The notes beneath the pieces were generated by a model. It made no database searches, had not been told where the DNA came from, and was given only the letters and a program-made list of their open reading frames with translations. A program made the position numbers and the translations under genes. This document shows, piece by piece, positions 29,389 to 39,451 of a DNA stretch of 64,000 bases; position 1 is the first letter of the stretch; every line of letters begins with the position of its first letter. Source of the DNA: Legionella drozanskii LLAP-1 (GTDB taxonomy: Bacteria; Pseudomonadota; Gammaproteobacteria; Legionellales; Legionellaceae); the NCBI RefSeq assembly GCF_001467585.1, contig NZ_LNXY01000027.1, positions 603,342 to 667,341 of the forward strand, in the 5' to 3' direction.

Positions 29389-30537
29389 TTATAGTGCTTT
29401 TGCTAAGGTCTCAACTTTGTCTAAGCGCTCCCAAGGAAAATAGTCGCGCCCATAGTGCCCGTAAGCGGCAGTTTTACGATAAATAGGCCGTAATAATTCG
29501 TGATGATCGATAATTCCCTGCGGCGTTAAATCAAAATGGGTATTAATCAAATCAATGATCACGTTATTGGGTAATCGTCCGGTTCCAAAAGTATCCACGC
29601 TAATTGACGTTGGTTCGGCGATACCGATAGCATAAGAAACCTGGATTTCACACTTATCCGCAATTCCTGCTGCCACAATATTTTTAGCGACGTAACGAGC
29701 CGCGTAAGCCGCAGAACGGTCAACTTTAGAAGGATCTTTACCTGAGAAACAACCTCCACCGTGTCGCGCCATACCGCCGTAGGTATCTACAATAATTTTA
29801 CGTCCTGTCAAACCACAATCTCCCAGAGGCCCACCAATAACGAAACGACCTGTAGGATTAATGAAATAACGAGTTTTTGGTAATAGCCATTCGTTAGGTA
29901 AAATTGTTTTAATAATTTCTTCGCGCACTGCTTCAACGAGATCTTTTTGGCTAATTTCAGGGGCGTGTTGTGTTGAGAAAACAATTGTATCGACCGCAAC
30001 TGGTTTACCATTTTCATATTTAAGCGTTAACTGACATTTCGCGTCTGGACGAAGCCAAGGAAGTTGATTCGTTTTACGCAACTCTGCTTGTTTTTCCATT
30101 AAGCGATGAGAATAAGCAATTGGAGCTGGCATGAAAACATCGGTTTCACGACTCGCGTAACCAAACATTAACCCTTGATCACCGGCACCAAGAATTTTAG
30201 TTTCTTCATTATCAACGCCGCGCGCGATATCAACGGACTGCTTACCAATCGCTGACAATACAGCACAGGATGCCCAGTCAAAACCCATTTCTGAGCTATT
30301 ATAACCGATGTCTTTAATCACTTCGCGAGTAATGGCTTCGACATCAACCCAAGCGGAAGTCGTAATCTCTCCACCGACTAGTACCATACCTGTTTTGACA
30401 AATGACTCACAGGCTACGCGCGCTTTCGGATCTTTGGCCAAAATTGCGTCTAAGATAGCATCTGAAATTTGATCGGCTATCTTATCTGGATGTCCTTCAG
30501 AAACTGATTCTGATGTAAAAACATAAAAATCACTCAC
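29389..30537 (-). CDS. metK: S-adenosylmethionine synthetase
   Basis: 382 residues. It begins with [20 protein letters not shown]; the methionine/ATP motifs are [12 protein letters not shown] and [19 protein letters not shown]. It makes S-adenosylmethionine from methionine and ATP as a tetramer. The 72-bp gap to carA shows no SAM or SAH riboswitch that I can see. Confidence 0.97.
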   Translation of the reverse strand: MSDFYVFTSESVSEGHPDKIADQISDAILDAILAKDPKARVACESFVKTGMVLVGGEITTSAWVDVEAITREVIKDIGYNSSEMGFDWASCAVLSAIGKQSVDIARGVDNEETKILGAGDQGLMFGYASRETDVFMPAPIAYSHRLMEKQAELRKTNQLPWLRPDAKCQLTLKYENGKPVAVDTIVFSTQHAPEISQKDLVEAVREEIIKTILPNEWLLPKTRYFINPTGRFVIGGPLGDCGLTGRKIIVDTYGGMARHGGGCFSGKDPSKVDRSAAYAARYVAKNIVAAGIADKCEIQVSYAIGIAEPTSISVDTFGTGRLPNNVIIDLINTHFDLTPQGIIDHHELLRPIYRKTAAYGHYGRDYFPWERLDKVETLAKAL

Positions 30538-30609
30538 GCTATTTCCTCTTAAGTTATTAGATTAATTTCGATCCTTAGTCTTTCAACCTCGGAAAGCGAA
30601 TAACTGAAT

Positions 30610-31722
30610 TCAGCTCATCATTGTAATAAATTCATCAAATATGACTTCAATATCATGAGGTCCAGGGCTTGCCTCAGGATGTCCTTGGAAACCTAAAGCA
30701 GGCTTATGTTTATGCCTAATTCCTTGCAGGCTTTGGTCAAATAATGAGCGATGAGTTACCTCTAGACAATCCGGCAATGTCGCTTCATCAATGGCAAAAC
30801 CATGATTCTGGCTCGTGATATACACTCGCTTAGGCTCATTCACTTCAACAACTGGGTGGTTAGCCCCATGATGACCAAATTTCATTTTTAATGACTTTGC
30901 TCCGTTTGCTAAGGCAAGTATTTGAAAACCTAAGCAAATTCCTAAAAGCGGCGTCCCTGCCTCTAAAAATTCTTGCGTCGCTTTAATCGCATAATCACAA
31001 GCTAGAGGATCGCCAGGGCCATTGGATAGAAAAACCCCATCAGGATTTAAAGCTAAAGCCTCTTGTGCCGAGGTTTTAGCCGGAACTAAAGTTACATGAC
31101 AACCTTTATCACGCAATATACGCAATATAGTATGTTTCACCCCAAAATCATAGGCGACCACATGAAATTCAGAAGGTTTAGAGTCCGGTCCCCATTCACC
31201 TCGGCCCATATGCCAACGTTCTATAGTTTGTCGAGATACTTCGCAAGCTAAATCGCTTCCCTCCATGCCTGAAAAAGAACGGGCCTTTTCTAAGGCGAGT
31301 TTAGGGTTGTCCGTATCGGTGCTAATGCAAGCGGCAATTGCCCCCTGCTCTCGTAGGCGAATGGTAAGTTCACGAGTGTCTATTCCAGCGATGGCGACAA
31401 TTCCCTGTTTTTTTAACCAATCTGGTAGGGATTGTTGTGAGCGATAATTACTGGGTAGTAAAGCACACTCGCGCATCACTAGGCCTGCTGCCCAAATTCG
31501 TGATGACTCCATATCATCGGAGTTGCAACCTGTATTTCCTACATGCGCTGTAGTTAGTGTAATAATTTGCTTTGCATAAGAGGGATCGGTTAACATTTCC
31601 TGATAACCGGTCATTGCGGTATTGAATACTAACTCCCCCACACAATCACCATTAGCACCAACGGAGATTCCGTCCAAAATTGTGCCATCGGCAAGAACTA
31701 ATATCGCTGGTTTATTAAACAT
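30610..31722 (-). CDS. carA: Carbamoyl-phosphate synthase small subunit
   Basis: 370 residues. The N-terminal CPSase-small domain ([18 protein letters not shown]) is followed by a class I glutamine amidotransferase with the nucleophile in GICLGFQ and the His/Glu in [11 protein letters not shown]. It supplies ammonia to CarB for carbamoyl phosphate (arginine and pyrimidines). The usual neighbour carB is not in the window; metK comes next on the same strand. Confidence 0.96.
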   Translation of the reverse strand: MFNKPAILVLADGTILDGISVGANGDCVGELVFNTAMTGYQEMLTDPSYAKQIITLTTAHVGNTGCNSDDMESSRIWAAGLVMRECALLPSNYRSQQSLPDWLKKQGIVAIAGIDTRELTIRLREQGAIAACISTDTDNPKLALEKARSFSGMEGSDLACEVSRQTIERWHMGRGEWGPDSKPSEFHVVAYDFGVKHTILRILRDKGCHVTLVPAKTSAQEALALNPDGVFLSNGPGDPLACDYAIKATQEFLEAGTPLLGICLGFQILALANGAKSLKMKFGHHGANHPVVEVNEPKRVYITSQNHGFAIDEATLPDCLEVTHRSLFDQSLQGIRHKHKPALGFQGHPEASPGPHDIEVIFDEFITMMS

Positions 31723-31863
31723 AACAGACTCATAATCAGAGTAGTATTATTGGACAAAGTAGATTGACGACCCACCCAATACTTACATGCTGAGACAAAA
31801 TAACCGATTGTACCGTAGGCTAGGTTGACATTGCTACCATTTTGGCTGAAAACCCAATAATTT

Positions 31864-31903
31864 CTAGGCTTAACGCTTAAATAAAGCGTTTTAAATAGCC
31901 TAG
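31864..31903 (-). promoter_or_regulatory. Nested palindrome in the carA leader region
   Basis: Outer arms CTAGGCT and AGCCTAG enclose inner arms AACGCTT and AAGCGTT. On the minus strand a TGGGGTATAAA extended -10-like sequence lies just upstream (about 31908-31918), so the palindrome would sit at the start of a ~180-nt carA leader. The rest of the 331-bp gap (31723-32053) holds no credible gene. Confidence 0.4.
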
Positions 31904-31996
31904 CGTATTTATACCCCAGAAAAATTAACTTTTTTGACACATAATTTTCAACTAATACTCTTTTTGTAATTAAATACACCGCAAGTGATCAAAATA

Positions 31997-32025
31997 TTTA
32001 CATGTGTTAATTATTATGCTATTTT
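31997..32025 (+). promoter_or_regulatory. Candidate promoter of the small exported protein
   Basis: TTTACA, a 17-nt spacer and TATTTT, 28 bp before the ATG at 32054. Moderate match. Confidence 0.4.
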
Positions 32026-32053
32026 CGCCATTTTTTGTATTAAGAGTAACATT

Positions 32054-32479
32054 ATGAAACAACCTATTATTCGTTTTTCTTCATTTATATTGGCGGCAGG
32101 GCTCTTTTCACAAGTCTTTGCGGAGATGCCTCCCCGACCTGATCGTTGCCCTAGTGCGGCAGTTATTAAATCCGCTGGATTAGCTTACGCTGAGTTAGAT
32201 GAAGGCGAGTATACGGCCTATCAATTTCATAATTATGGAACGTCCAATATTTGGGCTTTTGGTATGACAGGAATTCACGCTAGTTCAACCCAAGAAGCTC
32301 TAGCTATTGGATACCAAGCCCTGATTTCCTTGAATGGCAATCCTGCACCAATACCAGTGACTACCGAAAATGTTTGGGCCTGTGTTTATTCTAACGGCGC
32401 TGGGTTAATGTCTTTAGCTTTTACTCCCCTGCCGGTCACTCGCTTAAATAAGAGCTTTAAATTGCAATCTCTTTCATAA
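32054..32479 (+). CDS. Small exported protein, unknown function
   Basis: 141 residues from the ATG at 32054 (AAGAG upstream); a longer frame from 31985 would place a non-signal stretch before the clear signal peptide (IIRFSSFILAAGLFSQVFA-EM). The mature part has two cysteines (PDRCPSA, VWACVYS) and a beta-rich pattern around WAFGMTGIHASSTQEALAIG. It looks like a short Legionella-type exported protein (DUF4949-like is one possibility). I cannot give a function. Confidence 0.7.
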   Translation: MKQPIIRFSSFILAAGLFSQVFAEMPPRPDRCPSAAVIKSAGLAYAELDEGEYTAYQFHNYGTSNIWAFGMTGIHASSTQEALAIGYQALISLNGNPAPIPVTTENVWACVYSNGAGLMSLAFTPLPVTRLNKSFKLQSLS

Positions 32480-32588
32480 CCAATGACTTGAGAGATTTTT
32501 AAGCATTGAATTTTATGGGCCAAGGCTCCTTAGCCGTCAGGTATGCCATAGTTAGCTAATTATTCGACCTTGTAGGTTGATTACTCGT

Positions 32589-32621
32589 TCGGGCTGAGGA
32601 GGTACAAACTCCTCAGCCCGA
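32589..32621. terminator. Perfect 13-bp hairpin between convergent genes
   Basis: TCGGGCTGAGGAG and CTCCTCAGCCCGA pair perfectly across a 7-nt loop, between the exported-protein gene and dnaJ stops. It probably ends both transcripts. The 'cgttcgggctgag' core also occurs in the 25975-26231 element. Confidence 0.6.
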
Positions 32622-32675
32622 GGGCACTCAATAAGAGAAGAAAATCATATTAGCCTTGGCTTAAGGTTTTAGATT

Positions 32676-33800
32676 TTAAAACTTCATATCTTCAAAAAAT
32701 TTCTTGACGCCGTCAAACCAGCTGCTTGAACGGGGTGAATGGCTTTTACTGGAAGCCAATGAACCTTCTAATTGAGTGAATAACTCTTTTTGCTCACGGG
32801 AAAGATTAACAGGTGTCTCAACAACGACTCGACACAATAAATCACCGGTCGCGTATCCACGTACTGATTTCATCCCTTTGCCGCGCAAGCGGAATGTCTT
32901 CCCAGTTTGAGTTTCACTAGGAATCTTTAACGTGACTCGCCCCTCTAAGGTAGGCACCTCAATGGAACCACCAAGGGCTGCGGTCGTGAAACTAATCGGT
33001 ACCTCACAATGCAAATCACTGTCCTGTCTCTCAAAAATAGCATGCGCTTTCACATTGATTTGTACATAAAGATCGCCTGGACCTCCACCATGTATACCGG
33101 CCTCACCTTCGCCTGATAAGCGGACGCGATCGCCATTATCGACACCGGCGGGGATTTTAACGGTTAACTTTTTGCTTTCTCTGACGCGTCCTTGTCCATG
33201 ACAACTCGTACAGGGATCAGTGATCACATGTCCCTCTCCATGACAGCTTGGGCAAGTTTGTTGAATGGAAAAAAAACCTTGCTGGATACGAACCTGTCCC
33301 ACTCCACCGCAGGTTTCACAAGTTTTTGGTTTCGTGCCCGCTTTTGCGCCTGAGCCATCACAGGTTTGGCAACTGATATGGCGGGGAACAGTGATTTCAA
33401 TTTGTTTACCAAGTGCTGCTTCTTCCAAAGTGAGATTCACATTAAACTGCAAATCAGCACCACGCTGACCTCTGGATTGACGTTGGCCTCTTCCGCCTGA
33501 AAAAATATTTTCAAAAATATCTTCAAAAACATCTCCGAAACCACCAAAACCTCCAGCGCCCCCTCCCATGGAGGGATCTACTCCGGCATGGCCAAAGCGA
33601 TCGTAAGCTGCGCGTTTTTGTTGATCAGATAATACGCCATAGGCTTTTTGTATTTCTTTAAATTTTTCTTCAGCTTCTTTGTCATTTGAGTTACGGTCGG
33701 GATGATATTTCATCGCTAATTTGCGATAAGCTTTTTTGATTTCAGATTCATCGGCCCCACGACTCACACCGAGAACTTCGTAATAATCCTTCTGATCCAT
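32676..33800 (-). CDS. dnaJ: Chaperone DnaJ (Hsp40)
   Basis: 374 residues. J domain ([20 protein letters not shown]) with HPD at about 33-35, then the Gly/Phe-rich linker, then four zinc-finger repeats ([32 protein letters not shown]) and the C-terminal substrate domains. It delivers clients to DnaK and stimulates its ATPase. It is separated from dnaK by 127 bp that carry a strong hairpin. Confidence 0.97.
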   Translation of the reverse strand: MDQKDYYEVLGVSRGADESEIKKAYRKLAMKYHPDRNSNDKEAEEKFKEIQKAYGVLSDQQKRAAYDRFGHAGVDPSMGGGAGGFGGFGDVFEDIFENIFSGGRGQRQSRGQRGADLQFNVNLTLEEAALGKQIEITVPRHISCQTCDGSGAKAGTKPKTCETCGGVGQVRIQQGFFSIQQTCPSCHGEGHVITDPCTSCHGQGRVRESKKLTVKIPAGVDNGDRVRLSGEGEAGIHGGGPGDLYVQINVKAHAIFERQDSDLHCEVPISFTTAALGGSIEVPTLEGRVTLKIPSETQTGKTFRLRGKGMKSVRGYATGDLLCRVVVETPVNLSREQKELFTQLEGSLASSKSHSPRSSSWFDGVKKFFEDMKF

Positions 33801-33892
33801 AACTCAAACACCAAATAAAATTAGGGGCTATTATAGTTTTCATAGCCTAAAAAAGAACTAAGTGCCAATAATAGGCACCAACCACACGATAA

Positions 33893-33922
33893 AAATTCTG
33901 CCTCTTTAAAGAGGCAGAATTT
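33893..33922 (-). terminator. Palindromic terminator between dnaK and dnaJ
   Basis: A 30-bp perfect palindrome with arms AAATTCTGCCTCTTT and AAAGAGGCAGAATTT. On the minus strand the stem is followed by T residues (five in all). It should reduce read-through from dnaK to dnaJ and set their ratio. Confidence 0.75.
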
Positions 33923-33927
33923 ATTTT

Positions 33928-35877
33928 CTATTGCTTCTTATCTTCGTCTTTAACTTCTTCAAACTCAGCGTCAACAACACCCTCATCAGCCTTAGGCGCT
34001 TCTTGTGATTGCCCCTCTCTTTGTGCGGCTTCTTGCGCTTCAGTTTGATTTTCAGTGGATTTTTTCGCATAGATGCGTTCAGCCATTTTGCCCGAAGCAT
34101 TGGTTAAGACTTTTATTTTATCTTCAATTAAAGCCTTATCATTGCTTTTCACAGCTTCTTTCAATTCTGCGATCGCTGTTTCTATGCCTGTTTTTTCATC
34201 AGCAGATAATTCGCCTTCTAAATCTTTTAAAGACTTCTCACTGCTATGAATGAGGCTATCTGCCTGGTTGCGAATTTCAGCCATTTCTTTGAATTTTTTA
34301 TCTTCCTCAGCATGAGACTGAGCATCCTTAACCATGGCATCGACTTCTGCATCACTCAAACCGCTTGATGCTTTAATCACGATAGACTGAGCTTTGCCCG
34401 TGGCTTTGTCTTTAGCAGAAACATTTAAAATACCGTTCGCATCAATATCAAAAGTCACTTCAATCTGAGGTACACCTCGTGGAGCAGATGGAATATCAGT
34501 TAAGTCAAAACGACCTAAGGATTTATTCGCAGACGCTTGCTCACGCTCACCTTGCAATACATGCACGGTAACTGCAGTTTGTCGGTCATCTGCTGTAGAA
34601 AATACCTGATTCGCTTTGGTTGGGATTGTAGTGTTCTTTTCAATCAATTTAGTCATCACACCACCTAAAGTTTCAATTCCTAAAGAAAGTGGTGTCACAT
34701 CAAGTAAGAGAATGTCTTTGACGTCGCCTGACAATACAGCAGCCTGAATTGCTGCACCGACAGCAACCGCTTCATCAGGGTTCACGTCTTTGCGGGGTTC
34801 TTTGCCAAAGAAATCTTGTACTGTTTTTTGTACCATTGGCATTCTGGTTTGTCCGCCAACAAGAATGACGTCGTTAATTTGTGAAATGTTTAATCCAGCG
34901 TCTTTTAAAGCAATCTTACAGGGCTCAACGGTACGCTCGACTAATTTTTCAACCAGAGATTCCAGCTTGGCACGAGTCAGTTTGATATTTAAATGCTTAG
35001 GTCCAGAAGCATCCGCTGTAATGTAAGGTAGATTAACGTCAGTCTGTTGGGCAGAGGATAATTCAATCTTGGCTTTTTCAGCCGCTTCTTTCAAGCGCTG
35101 CAAGGCTAAAGGATCATTGTGCAGATCAATTCCAGAATCTTTTTTGAACTCTGCAGCTAGATACTCAATTAAGGCTAAGTCAAAGTCCTCACCACCTAGA
35201 AAAGTGTCACCGTTAGTAGCCAATACTTCGAATTGATGTTCGCCATCTACTTCAGCAATTTCAATAATGGAAATATCAAAAGTACCGCCACCGAGGTCGT
35301 AAACCGCAATGACTGAATCACCGCGCTTTTTATCCATACCATAAGCCAGTGCTGCAGCAGTAGGTTCGTTGATAATACGTTTTACTTCTAAACCAGCGAT
35401 ACGACCCGCATCTTTAGTCGCTTGACGTTGAGAATCATTGAAATAAGCAGGTACAGTGATTACGGCTTCAGTGACAGTCTCACCTAAATAATCTTCAGCC
35501 GTTTTCTTCATTTTGCGCAATACTTCTGCAGAAATTTGTGGAGGCGCTTTATCCTGACCTTTTACTTGCACCCAAGCATCGCCATTGTCTGCTTTGACAA
35601 TTTTGTAGGGAACCATTTTGATGTCTTTTTGTACGACAGCATCGTCAAAACGGCGACCAATTAAGCGCTTCACGGCAAAAAGAGTATTGTCCGGGTTAGT
35701 CACTGCTTGGCGCTTAGCCGCTTGGCCAACTAATACTTCATCATCATTAGTAAAAGCAACAATTGAAGGGGTGGTACGATGACCTTCGCTATTTTCAATT
35801 ACTCGAGGCTTATCGCCTTCCATAATTGCTACGCAGGAATTCGTTGTACCTAAATCGATTCCGATAACTTTTGCCAT
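33928..35877 (-). CDS. dnaK: Chaperone DnaK (Hsp70)
   Basis: 649 residues. [14 protein letters not shown] opens the ATPase domain, followed by [24 protein letters not shown] and the linker [17 protein letters not shown]. The C-terminal lid ends [11 protein letters not shown]. It folds and protects proteins with DnaJ and GrpE. A sigma-32-type promoter lies in the 67-bp gap upstream. Confidence 0.98.
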   Translation of the reverse strand: MAKVIGIDLGTTNSCVAIMEGDKPRVIENSEGHRTTPSIVAFTNDDEVLVGQAAKRQAVTNPDNTLFAVKRLIGRRFDDAVVQKDIKMVPYKIVKADNGDAWVQVKGQDKAPPQISAEVLRKMKKTAEDYLGETVTEAVITVPAYFNDSQRQATKDAGRIAGLEVKRIINEPTAAALAYGMDKKRGDSVIAVYDLGGGTFDISIIEIAEVDGEHQFEVLATNGDTFLGGEDFDLALIEYLAAEFKKDSGIDLHNDPLALQRLKEAAEKAKIELSSAQQTDVNLPYITADASGPKHLNIKLTRAKLESLVEKLVERTVEPCKIALKDAGLNISQINDVILVGGQTRMPMVQKTVQDFFGKEPRKDVNPDEAVAVGAAIQAAVLSGDVKDILLLDVTPLSLGIETLGGVMTKLIEKNTTIPTKANQVFSTADDRQTAVTVHVLQGEREQASANKSLGRFDLTDIPSAPRGVPQIEVTFDIDANGILNVSAKDKATGKAQSIVIKASSGLSDAEVDAMVKDAQSHAEEDKKFKEMAEIRNQADSLIHSSEKSLKDLEGELSADEKTGIETAIAELKEAVKSNDKALIEDKIKVLTNASGKMAERIYAKKSTENQTEAQEAAQREGQSQEAPKADEGVVDAEFEEVKDEDKKQ

Positions 35878-35923
35878 TTTTTTCTTGCTCCGATTCTATT
35901 ATTTATATGCAATGTTTCTCATA

Positions 35924-35949
35924 TGGGGGTGAAATTTACCAATTTCAAG
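35924..35949 (-). promoter_or_regulatory. Sigma-32 (heat-shock) promoter of dnaK
   Basis: On the minus strand CTTGAA, 14 nt, CCCCCATAT matches the RpoH consensus CTTGAA-N13-15-CCCCAT closely. The -35 overlaps the last codons of grpE. It gives dnaK its own heat-shock start. Confidence 0.8.
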
Positions 35950-36565
35950 CTTTTTCATTAATTGGTTTTGGTTTAGCAACAATCACCCTCGCTGGTCGAA
36001 TCACTCTGTCATTCAATTTATATCCCTTTTGGAACACCGTTATGACAGTATTGGGTTCAACATCGGGTACTTCTTGCATCGACATTGCCTCATGTTCCTG
36101 AGGATTAAACACTAGACCTAGGGGATCAATTTCTTCCACATCCAGTTTTTTCAAGGCATCCATAAACAACTTAATGGTTAGCAATAATCCTTCCCGCATG
36201 CTTTCATCTGCATGTTTCTCGGTTAATTGCAGAGCCTGTTCAAGACTATCCATCACCGGTAAAAAGGAATGAATTAATTTTTCCAAACCATAGCGATGAG
36301 CATTCGCCACATCACGCTCGGCGCGGCGGCGAACATTTTCCAATTCAGCCGTTGCCCGCACCGCTTTTTCCCAATTTTCATGTGCTTTTTGCTCAGCTAC
36401 TGTTAGCTTTTCTTCTAAAGACTCATAACTGGGATGTTCTAAAGCCGCTTCACCACCTTCAGTGCCGCCTTCATCTTCATCCTCTTCATTAATCTCTTCA
36501 CTCATATCATCTAATTCGCTTTCTTCTTTAAATTTGTGCCAATCTTTGCCCTTATCTTTATTCAT
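35945..36565 (-). CDS. grpE: Nucleotide exchange factor GrpE
   Basis: 206 residues from the ATG at 36565, with GGAG 7 bases upstream. A longer frame to 36673 is open, but a sigma-32 promoter lies inside it, so the extra 36 residues are not translated. The acidic N-terminus and long coiled coil (EKLTVAEQKAHENWEKAV) lead to the GrpE signature region (DPLGLVFNPQEHEAMSMQ, FQKGYKLNDRVIRPARVIV). It exchanges ADP on DnaK. Order grpE-dnaK-dnaJ. Confidence 0.95.
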   Translation of the reverse strand: MNKDKGKDWHKFKEESELDDMSEEINEEDEDEGGTEGGEAALEHPSYESLEEKLTVAEQKAHENWEKAVRATAELENVRRRAERDVANAHRYGLEKLIHSFLPVMDSLEQALQLTEKHADESMREGLLLTIKLFMDALKKLDVEEIDPLGLVFNPQEHEAMSMQEVPDVEPNTVITVFQKGYKLNDRVIRPARVIVAKPKPINEKA

Positions 36566-36596
36566 AGGAATCTCCCAAAACAGTGGTGACTGTAAC

Positions 36597-36622
36597 TGGG
36601 GGTCGACAATAGAAAATTCAAG
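36597..36622 (-). promoter_or_regulatory. Sigma-32 (heat-shock) promoter of grpE
   Basis: On the minus strand CTTGAA (36617-36622), 14 nt, CCCCCA (36597-36602), about 30 bp before the grpE ATG. Close to the RpoH consensus. It also settles the grpE start. The remaining sequence to 36911 is AT-rich and divergent towards the DAHP synthase gene. Confidence 0.78.
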
Positions 36623-36840
36623 CCCATTCACCAGAATAATTTTATTATTTAGGTCTAAAGGTTTATTGACCATGGAGAGTCACAAAGCAAAAATGAGGCC
36701 AAGTTAGAGTAATTTTTTAAACTTGCAATAGGCATATAATTTTTTCTAACCTATTGAATTCAAATTAAAATTATCAATAATTGTTCCTATTTAAAACAAG
36801 ATCTCCCATGATCAATAATTCCTAGCCTAGATCTAAGTAC

Positions 36841-36869
36841 TTGCACGAACTGTTCATTCGTCGCATACT
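36841..36869 (+). promoter_or_regulatory. Possible promoter of the DAHP synthase gene
   Basis: TTGCAC, 17 nt, CATACT; the start codon is at 36912. Weak -10. Confidence 0.35.
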
Positions 36870-36911
36870 CAGTATTATAGATAATCAGTAAGTAATAACG
36901 AGGTTTGATTT

Positions 36912-38243
36912 ATGCAAGAATGGTCGCCCGTTTCATGGCAGCAGTTCTCCTATGAACAAGCAGCCAATTATCCAGATCAAAATCAACTAGAGCGAGTTGT
37001 TGACCAATTAAGTCAACTTCCTCCTTTAGTCACCTCGGGCGAAGTTAAAAATTTAAAGCGGGCTATTGCGAAAGCTGGCAGAGGTGAGGCCTTTATTCTA
37101 CAAGGTGGAGATTGCGCAGAATCGTTTAATGACTGCCGCTCAGACATCATCAGTAATAAGCTTAAAATTTTACTGCAAATGAGTCTTATCTTAATTCATG
37201 GTCTACGAAAACCTATTGTTCGCATTGGCCGAATCGCTGGTCAGTACGCCAAACCACGTTCTTCTGATCAGGAAACCATTGATGGCATTACCCTACCGAG
37301 CTACCGAGGGGATCTCGTTAACTCGCAGCAATTTGATGCCCCCTCCCGTGTGCCTAATCCTAAATTAATGTTACAAGGTTATAGCTGTGCAGCCATGACC
37401 CTGAATTTTATACGTGCCTTGCTTGATGGCGGATTCGCCGATTTAAGCTACCCTCAACGCTGGGACCTCCGCTTCGTCGAACATTCCCCACAGGCTGATG
37501 AGTACCATGATATTGTGCGCTCTCTCACCGAATCCCTTGAGTTTATGGAAGCAATTGACGGTTTTCGTTCTACTAATCTTAACAAGGTTGATTTTTATAC
37601 CTCCCATGAGGCCCTGCATCTCCATTACGAGCAAGCATTAACTCGTCATTTGCATGATGGCTTATGGTATGACTTATCCACTCATTTACCCTGGATTGGC
37701 ATGCGCACGGCAAAACTGGGCAGTTCACATCTGGAATTTTTGCGTGGGGTACAAAATCCGATTGGTATTAAGGTGGGCCCCACCGCGAGCAAAGAATGGC
37801 TCAAAGAAATCATTCAGACCATCAATCCTGAGCATCAGGAAGGTCGTTTACTGCTTATTACTCGACTAGGTGCCAAAGACATTGATCATTTATTACCCCC
37901 TCTTATTGAAGCAGTACGTGAAACGAAATCTCCGGTAACCTGGTCTTGCGATCCCATGCATGGTAATACAGAAACAACTTCGGATGGCATTAAAACAAGA
38001 CATTTTGATAATATTTTAAGTGAATTGCAGCAGGCGGTGAGAATTCATCAAGAAATGAGTAGTTATTTAGGTGGCGTACATTTCGAATTAACAGGGGATA
38101 ATGTTACTGAATGCATCGGCGGGGCGCGTGGTTTAAATGAGGATGACCTTAAACGAGCCTACCGTAGTCTAGTCGACCCACGTTTGAACTATGAACAATC
38201 CTTGGAAATGGCTATTCAGCTTAGTAAACAATTTAAATCTTAA
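36912..38243 (+). CDS. Class II 3-deoxy-7-phosphoheptulonate (DAHP) synthase
   Basis: 443 residues, the plant/mycobacterial (type II) form rather than the ~350-residue AroG type. Motifs are ILQGGDCAESFNDC (metal Cys), RIAGQYAKPRS, KVGPTASKEWL, WSCDPMHGNTETT and GGVHFELTGDNVTECIGG. It condenses erythrose-4-phosphate and PEP, the first step of the shikimate pathway. It is alone here; no other aro gene is adjacent. Confidence 0.95.
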   Translation: MQEWSPVSWQQFSYEQAANYPDQNQLERVVDQLSQLPPLVTSGEVKNLKRAIAKAGRGEAFILQGGDCAESFNDCRSDIISNKLKILLQMSLILIHGLRKPIVRIGRIAGQYAKPRSSDQETIDGITLPSYRGDLVNSQQFDAPSRVPNPKLMLQGYSCAAMTLNFIRALLDGGFADLSYPQRWDLRFVEHSPQADEYHDIVRSLTESLEFMEAIDGFRSTNLNKVDFYTSHEALHLHYEQALTRHLHDGLWYDLSTHLPWIGMRTAKLGSSHLEFLRGVQNPIGIKVGPTASKEWLKEIIQTINPEHQEGRLLLITRLGAKDIDHLLPPLIEAVRETKSPVTWSCDPMHGNTETTSDGIKTRHFDNILSELQQAVRIHQEMSSYLGGVHFELTGDNVTECIGGARGLNEDDLKRAYRSLVDPRLNYEQSLEMAIQLSKQFKS

Positions 38244-38295
38244 GTTTGATGTAAGACTTCGAGACGGCGAAGACACCTCCTCAGTCCGAACGGTT

Positions 38296-38337
38296 ACTTC
38301 TAGCCTTGATGGAGACGTCTCCATCAAGGCTAGAAGT
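38296..38337. terminator. 42-bp perfect palindrome, likely bidirectional terminator
   Basis: ACTTCTAGCCTTGATGGAGAC and its exact complement meet with no spacer. It covers the last codons and stop of the convergent saccharopine-dehydrogenase-like gene (stop at 38330). Just before it (38255-38295) lies a degenerate copy of the 'cttcgagac..tcagtccgaacgg' repeat. Confidence 0.65.
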
Positions 38338-39451
38338 CAACAGAAATAGTTTGTCGAATGGCTATCTTTAAACCCAGCCTTTTCATTACTTCTAAGTAAT
38401 TATCTAAACTAATCAGTCCCGCGCAAGGTAGCGCTCCTAATGGAATCTGCTGACCTGAGGCGATTTGCTCAGAAAGATAAATAGCCGGAATACAGGGAAT
38501 ATAAAGTCCATCACCTTCCTGCGCAGTGATTTCAAAGCAAATTGTTTTATGCCTATTATCTGGGTCTAAACCCTGAAGCAGCATATAAAAACCACTGTTA
38601 TTCGTTCCCAACCAATTAAAAAAATGCGATATTTTCAATAGCGGGCTTGCAAATTTATTCAGCGGTGGCAGTAATCGAAGACGTACGAGCCAAGAAAACA
38701 AAAACAAAAACACATGAAGAAATTTAAGTTCGAGTCCAGCCTGAAAGCGAAGAGTTTGCAATGTAGGATAACGTTGAGGAAAAAGCGCTAAATCGGGAAT
38801 ATCGCAGTTACCTAAAAAACGTTTATTTAAGCGCCAAAATTTTAGCAGGCGTAAGTCCTGCCAACCATATATTTTTTGAAACTGGCCATTAATCAATGTT
38901 TCAAAGGGCTTACCAGCATAACTCAAAACCCCAGTGGTCGTGGCTAAACCTTGGTTTGTCAATTGCGCAGTAGCAATGGCATAATCAACAGAGCTTAATT
39001 CTTTAAACTCCGGCAAATAATGCTCGATGATAGCAGAGCTTAATCCTGGAACAGAACTGGCACCGCTACAAATAAGCTTTTTATGCTCTAAAGCTTGTGC
39101 ATGAAATTGGCTAATGTTGGTTACAAAATCACGGGAATCCGCTAAATCGATATAATGTGCTCCTTCGGCAAGACAAGCCTGAGCAACTTGATAGCCCTGG
39201 GTTTGAAAAGGGCCTGAGGTATGGATCACAATGTCTGGCTTTAGATTTCGCAAGACCGTCGCAAAATGATCAAAAATATCGCAATAAACGATCTCAACTG
39301 GCGTAGGAAGTTGTTTGCTAAATTCCTTCGCTTTTTCAATCTGTCGCCCACCGATAATCAGCTTGATTCTTGGATTTAAGCTCAGTGCTCTCGCGATATA
39401 CTGTCCAAAATTTCCATAACCACCAACAATGAATACCCGAGTTAGTTCCAT
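38330..39451 (-). CDS. Saccharopine-dehydrogenase-like NAD(P)-binding protein
   Basis: 373 residues. N-terminal Rossmann motif VFIVGGYGNFGQYIARAL, then HTSGPFQTQGYQVAQACLAEG and YIDLADSRDFV as in the saccharopine dehydrogenase NADP domain, and CSGASSVPGLSSAIIEHYLP. The C-terminal part has a hydrophobic stretch (LFLFSWLVRLRLL). Homologues act on unknown substrates; true lysine metabolism is not implied. Its start overlaps the DUF2269 gene by 10 bp, so the two are coupled. Confidence 0.8.
   Translation of the reverse strand: MELTRVFIVGGYGNFGQYIARALSLNPRIKLIIGGRQIEKAKEFSKQLPTPVEIVYCDIFDHFATVLRNLKPDIVIHTSGPFQTQGYQVAQACLAEGAHYIDLADSRDFVTNISQFHAQALEHKKLICSGASSVPGLSSAIIEHYLPEFKELSSVDYAIATAQLTNQGLATTTGVLSYAGKPFETLINGQFQKIYGWQDLRLLKFWRLNKRFLGNCDIPDLALFPQRYPTLQTLRFQAGLELKFLHVFLFLFSWLVRLRLLPPLNKFASPLLKISHFFNWLGTNNSGFYMLLQGLDPDNRHKTICFEITAQEGDGLYIPCIPAIYLSEQIASGQQIPLGALPCAGLISLDNYLEVMKRLGLKIAIRQTISVDF

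Noticed and set aside
30538-30609. Possible SAM or SAH riboswitch before metK or ahcY
   Set aside because: The gaps (72 and 25 bp) are too short and show none of the conserved cores.
31698-31979. 93-residue minus-strand frame upstream of carA
   Set aside because: Overlaps the carA start in another frame and covers the predicted promoter and hairpin; no family resemblance.
36566-36673. N-terminal extension of grpE by 36 residues
   Set aside because: Contains a sigma-32 promoter and lacks a ribosome site; the ATG at 36565 has GGAG at good distance and family-like residues.
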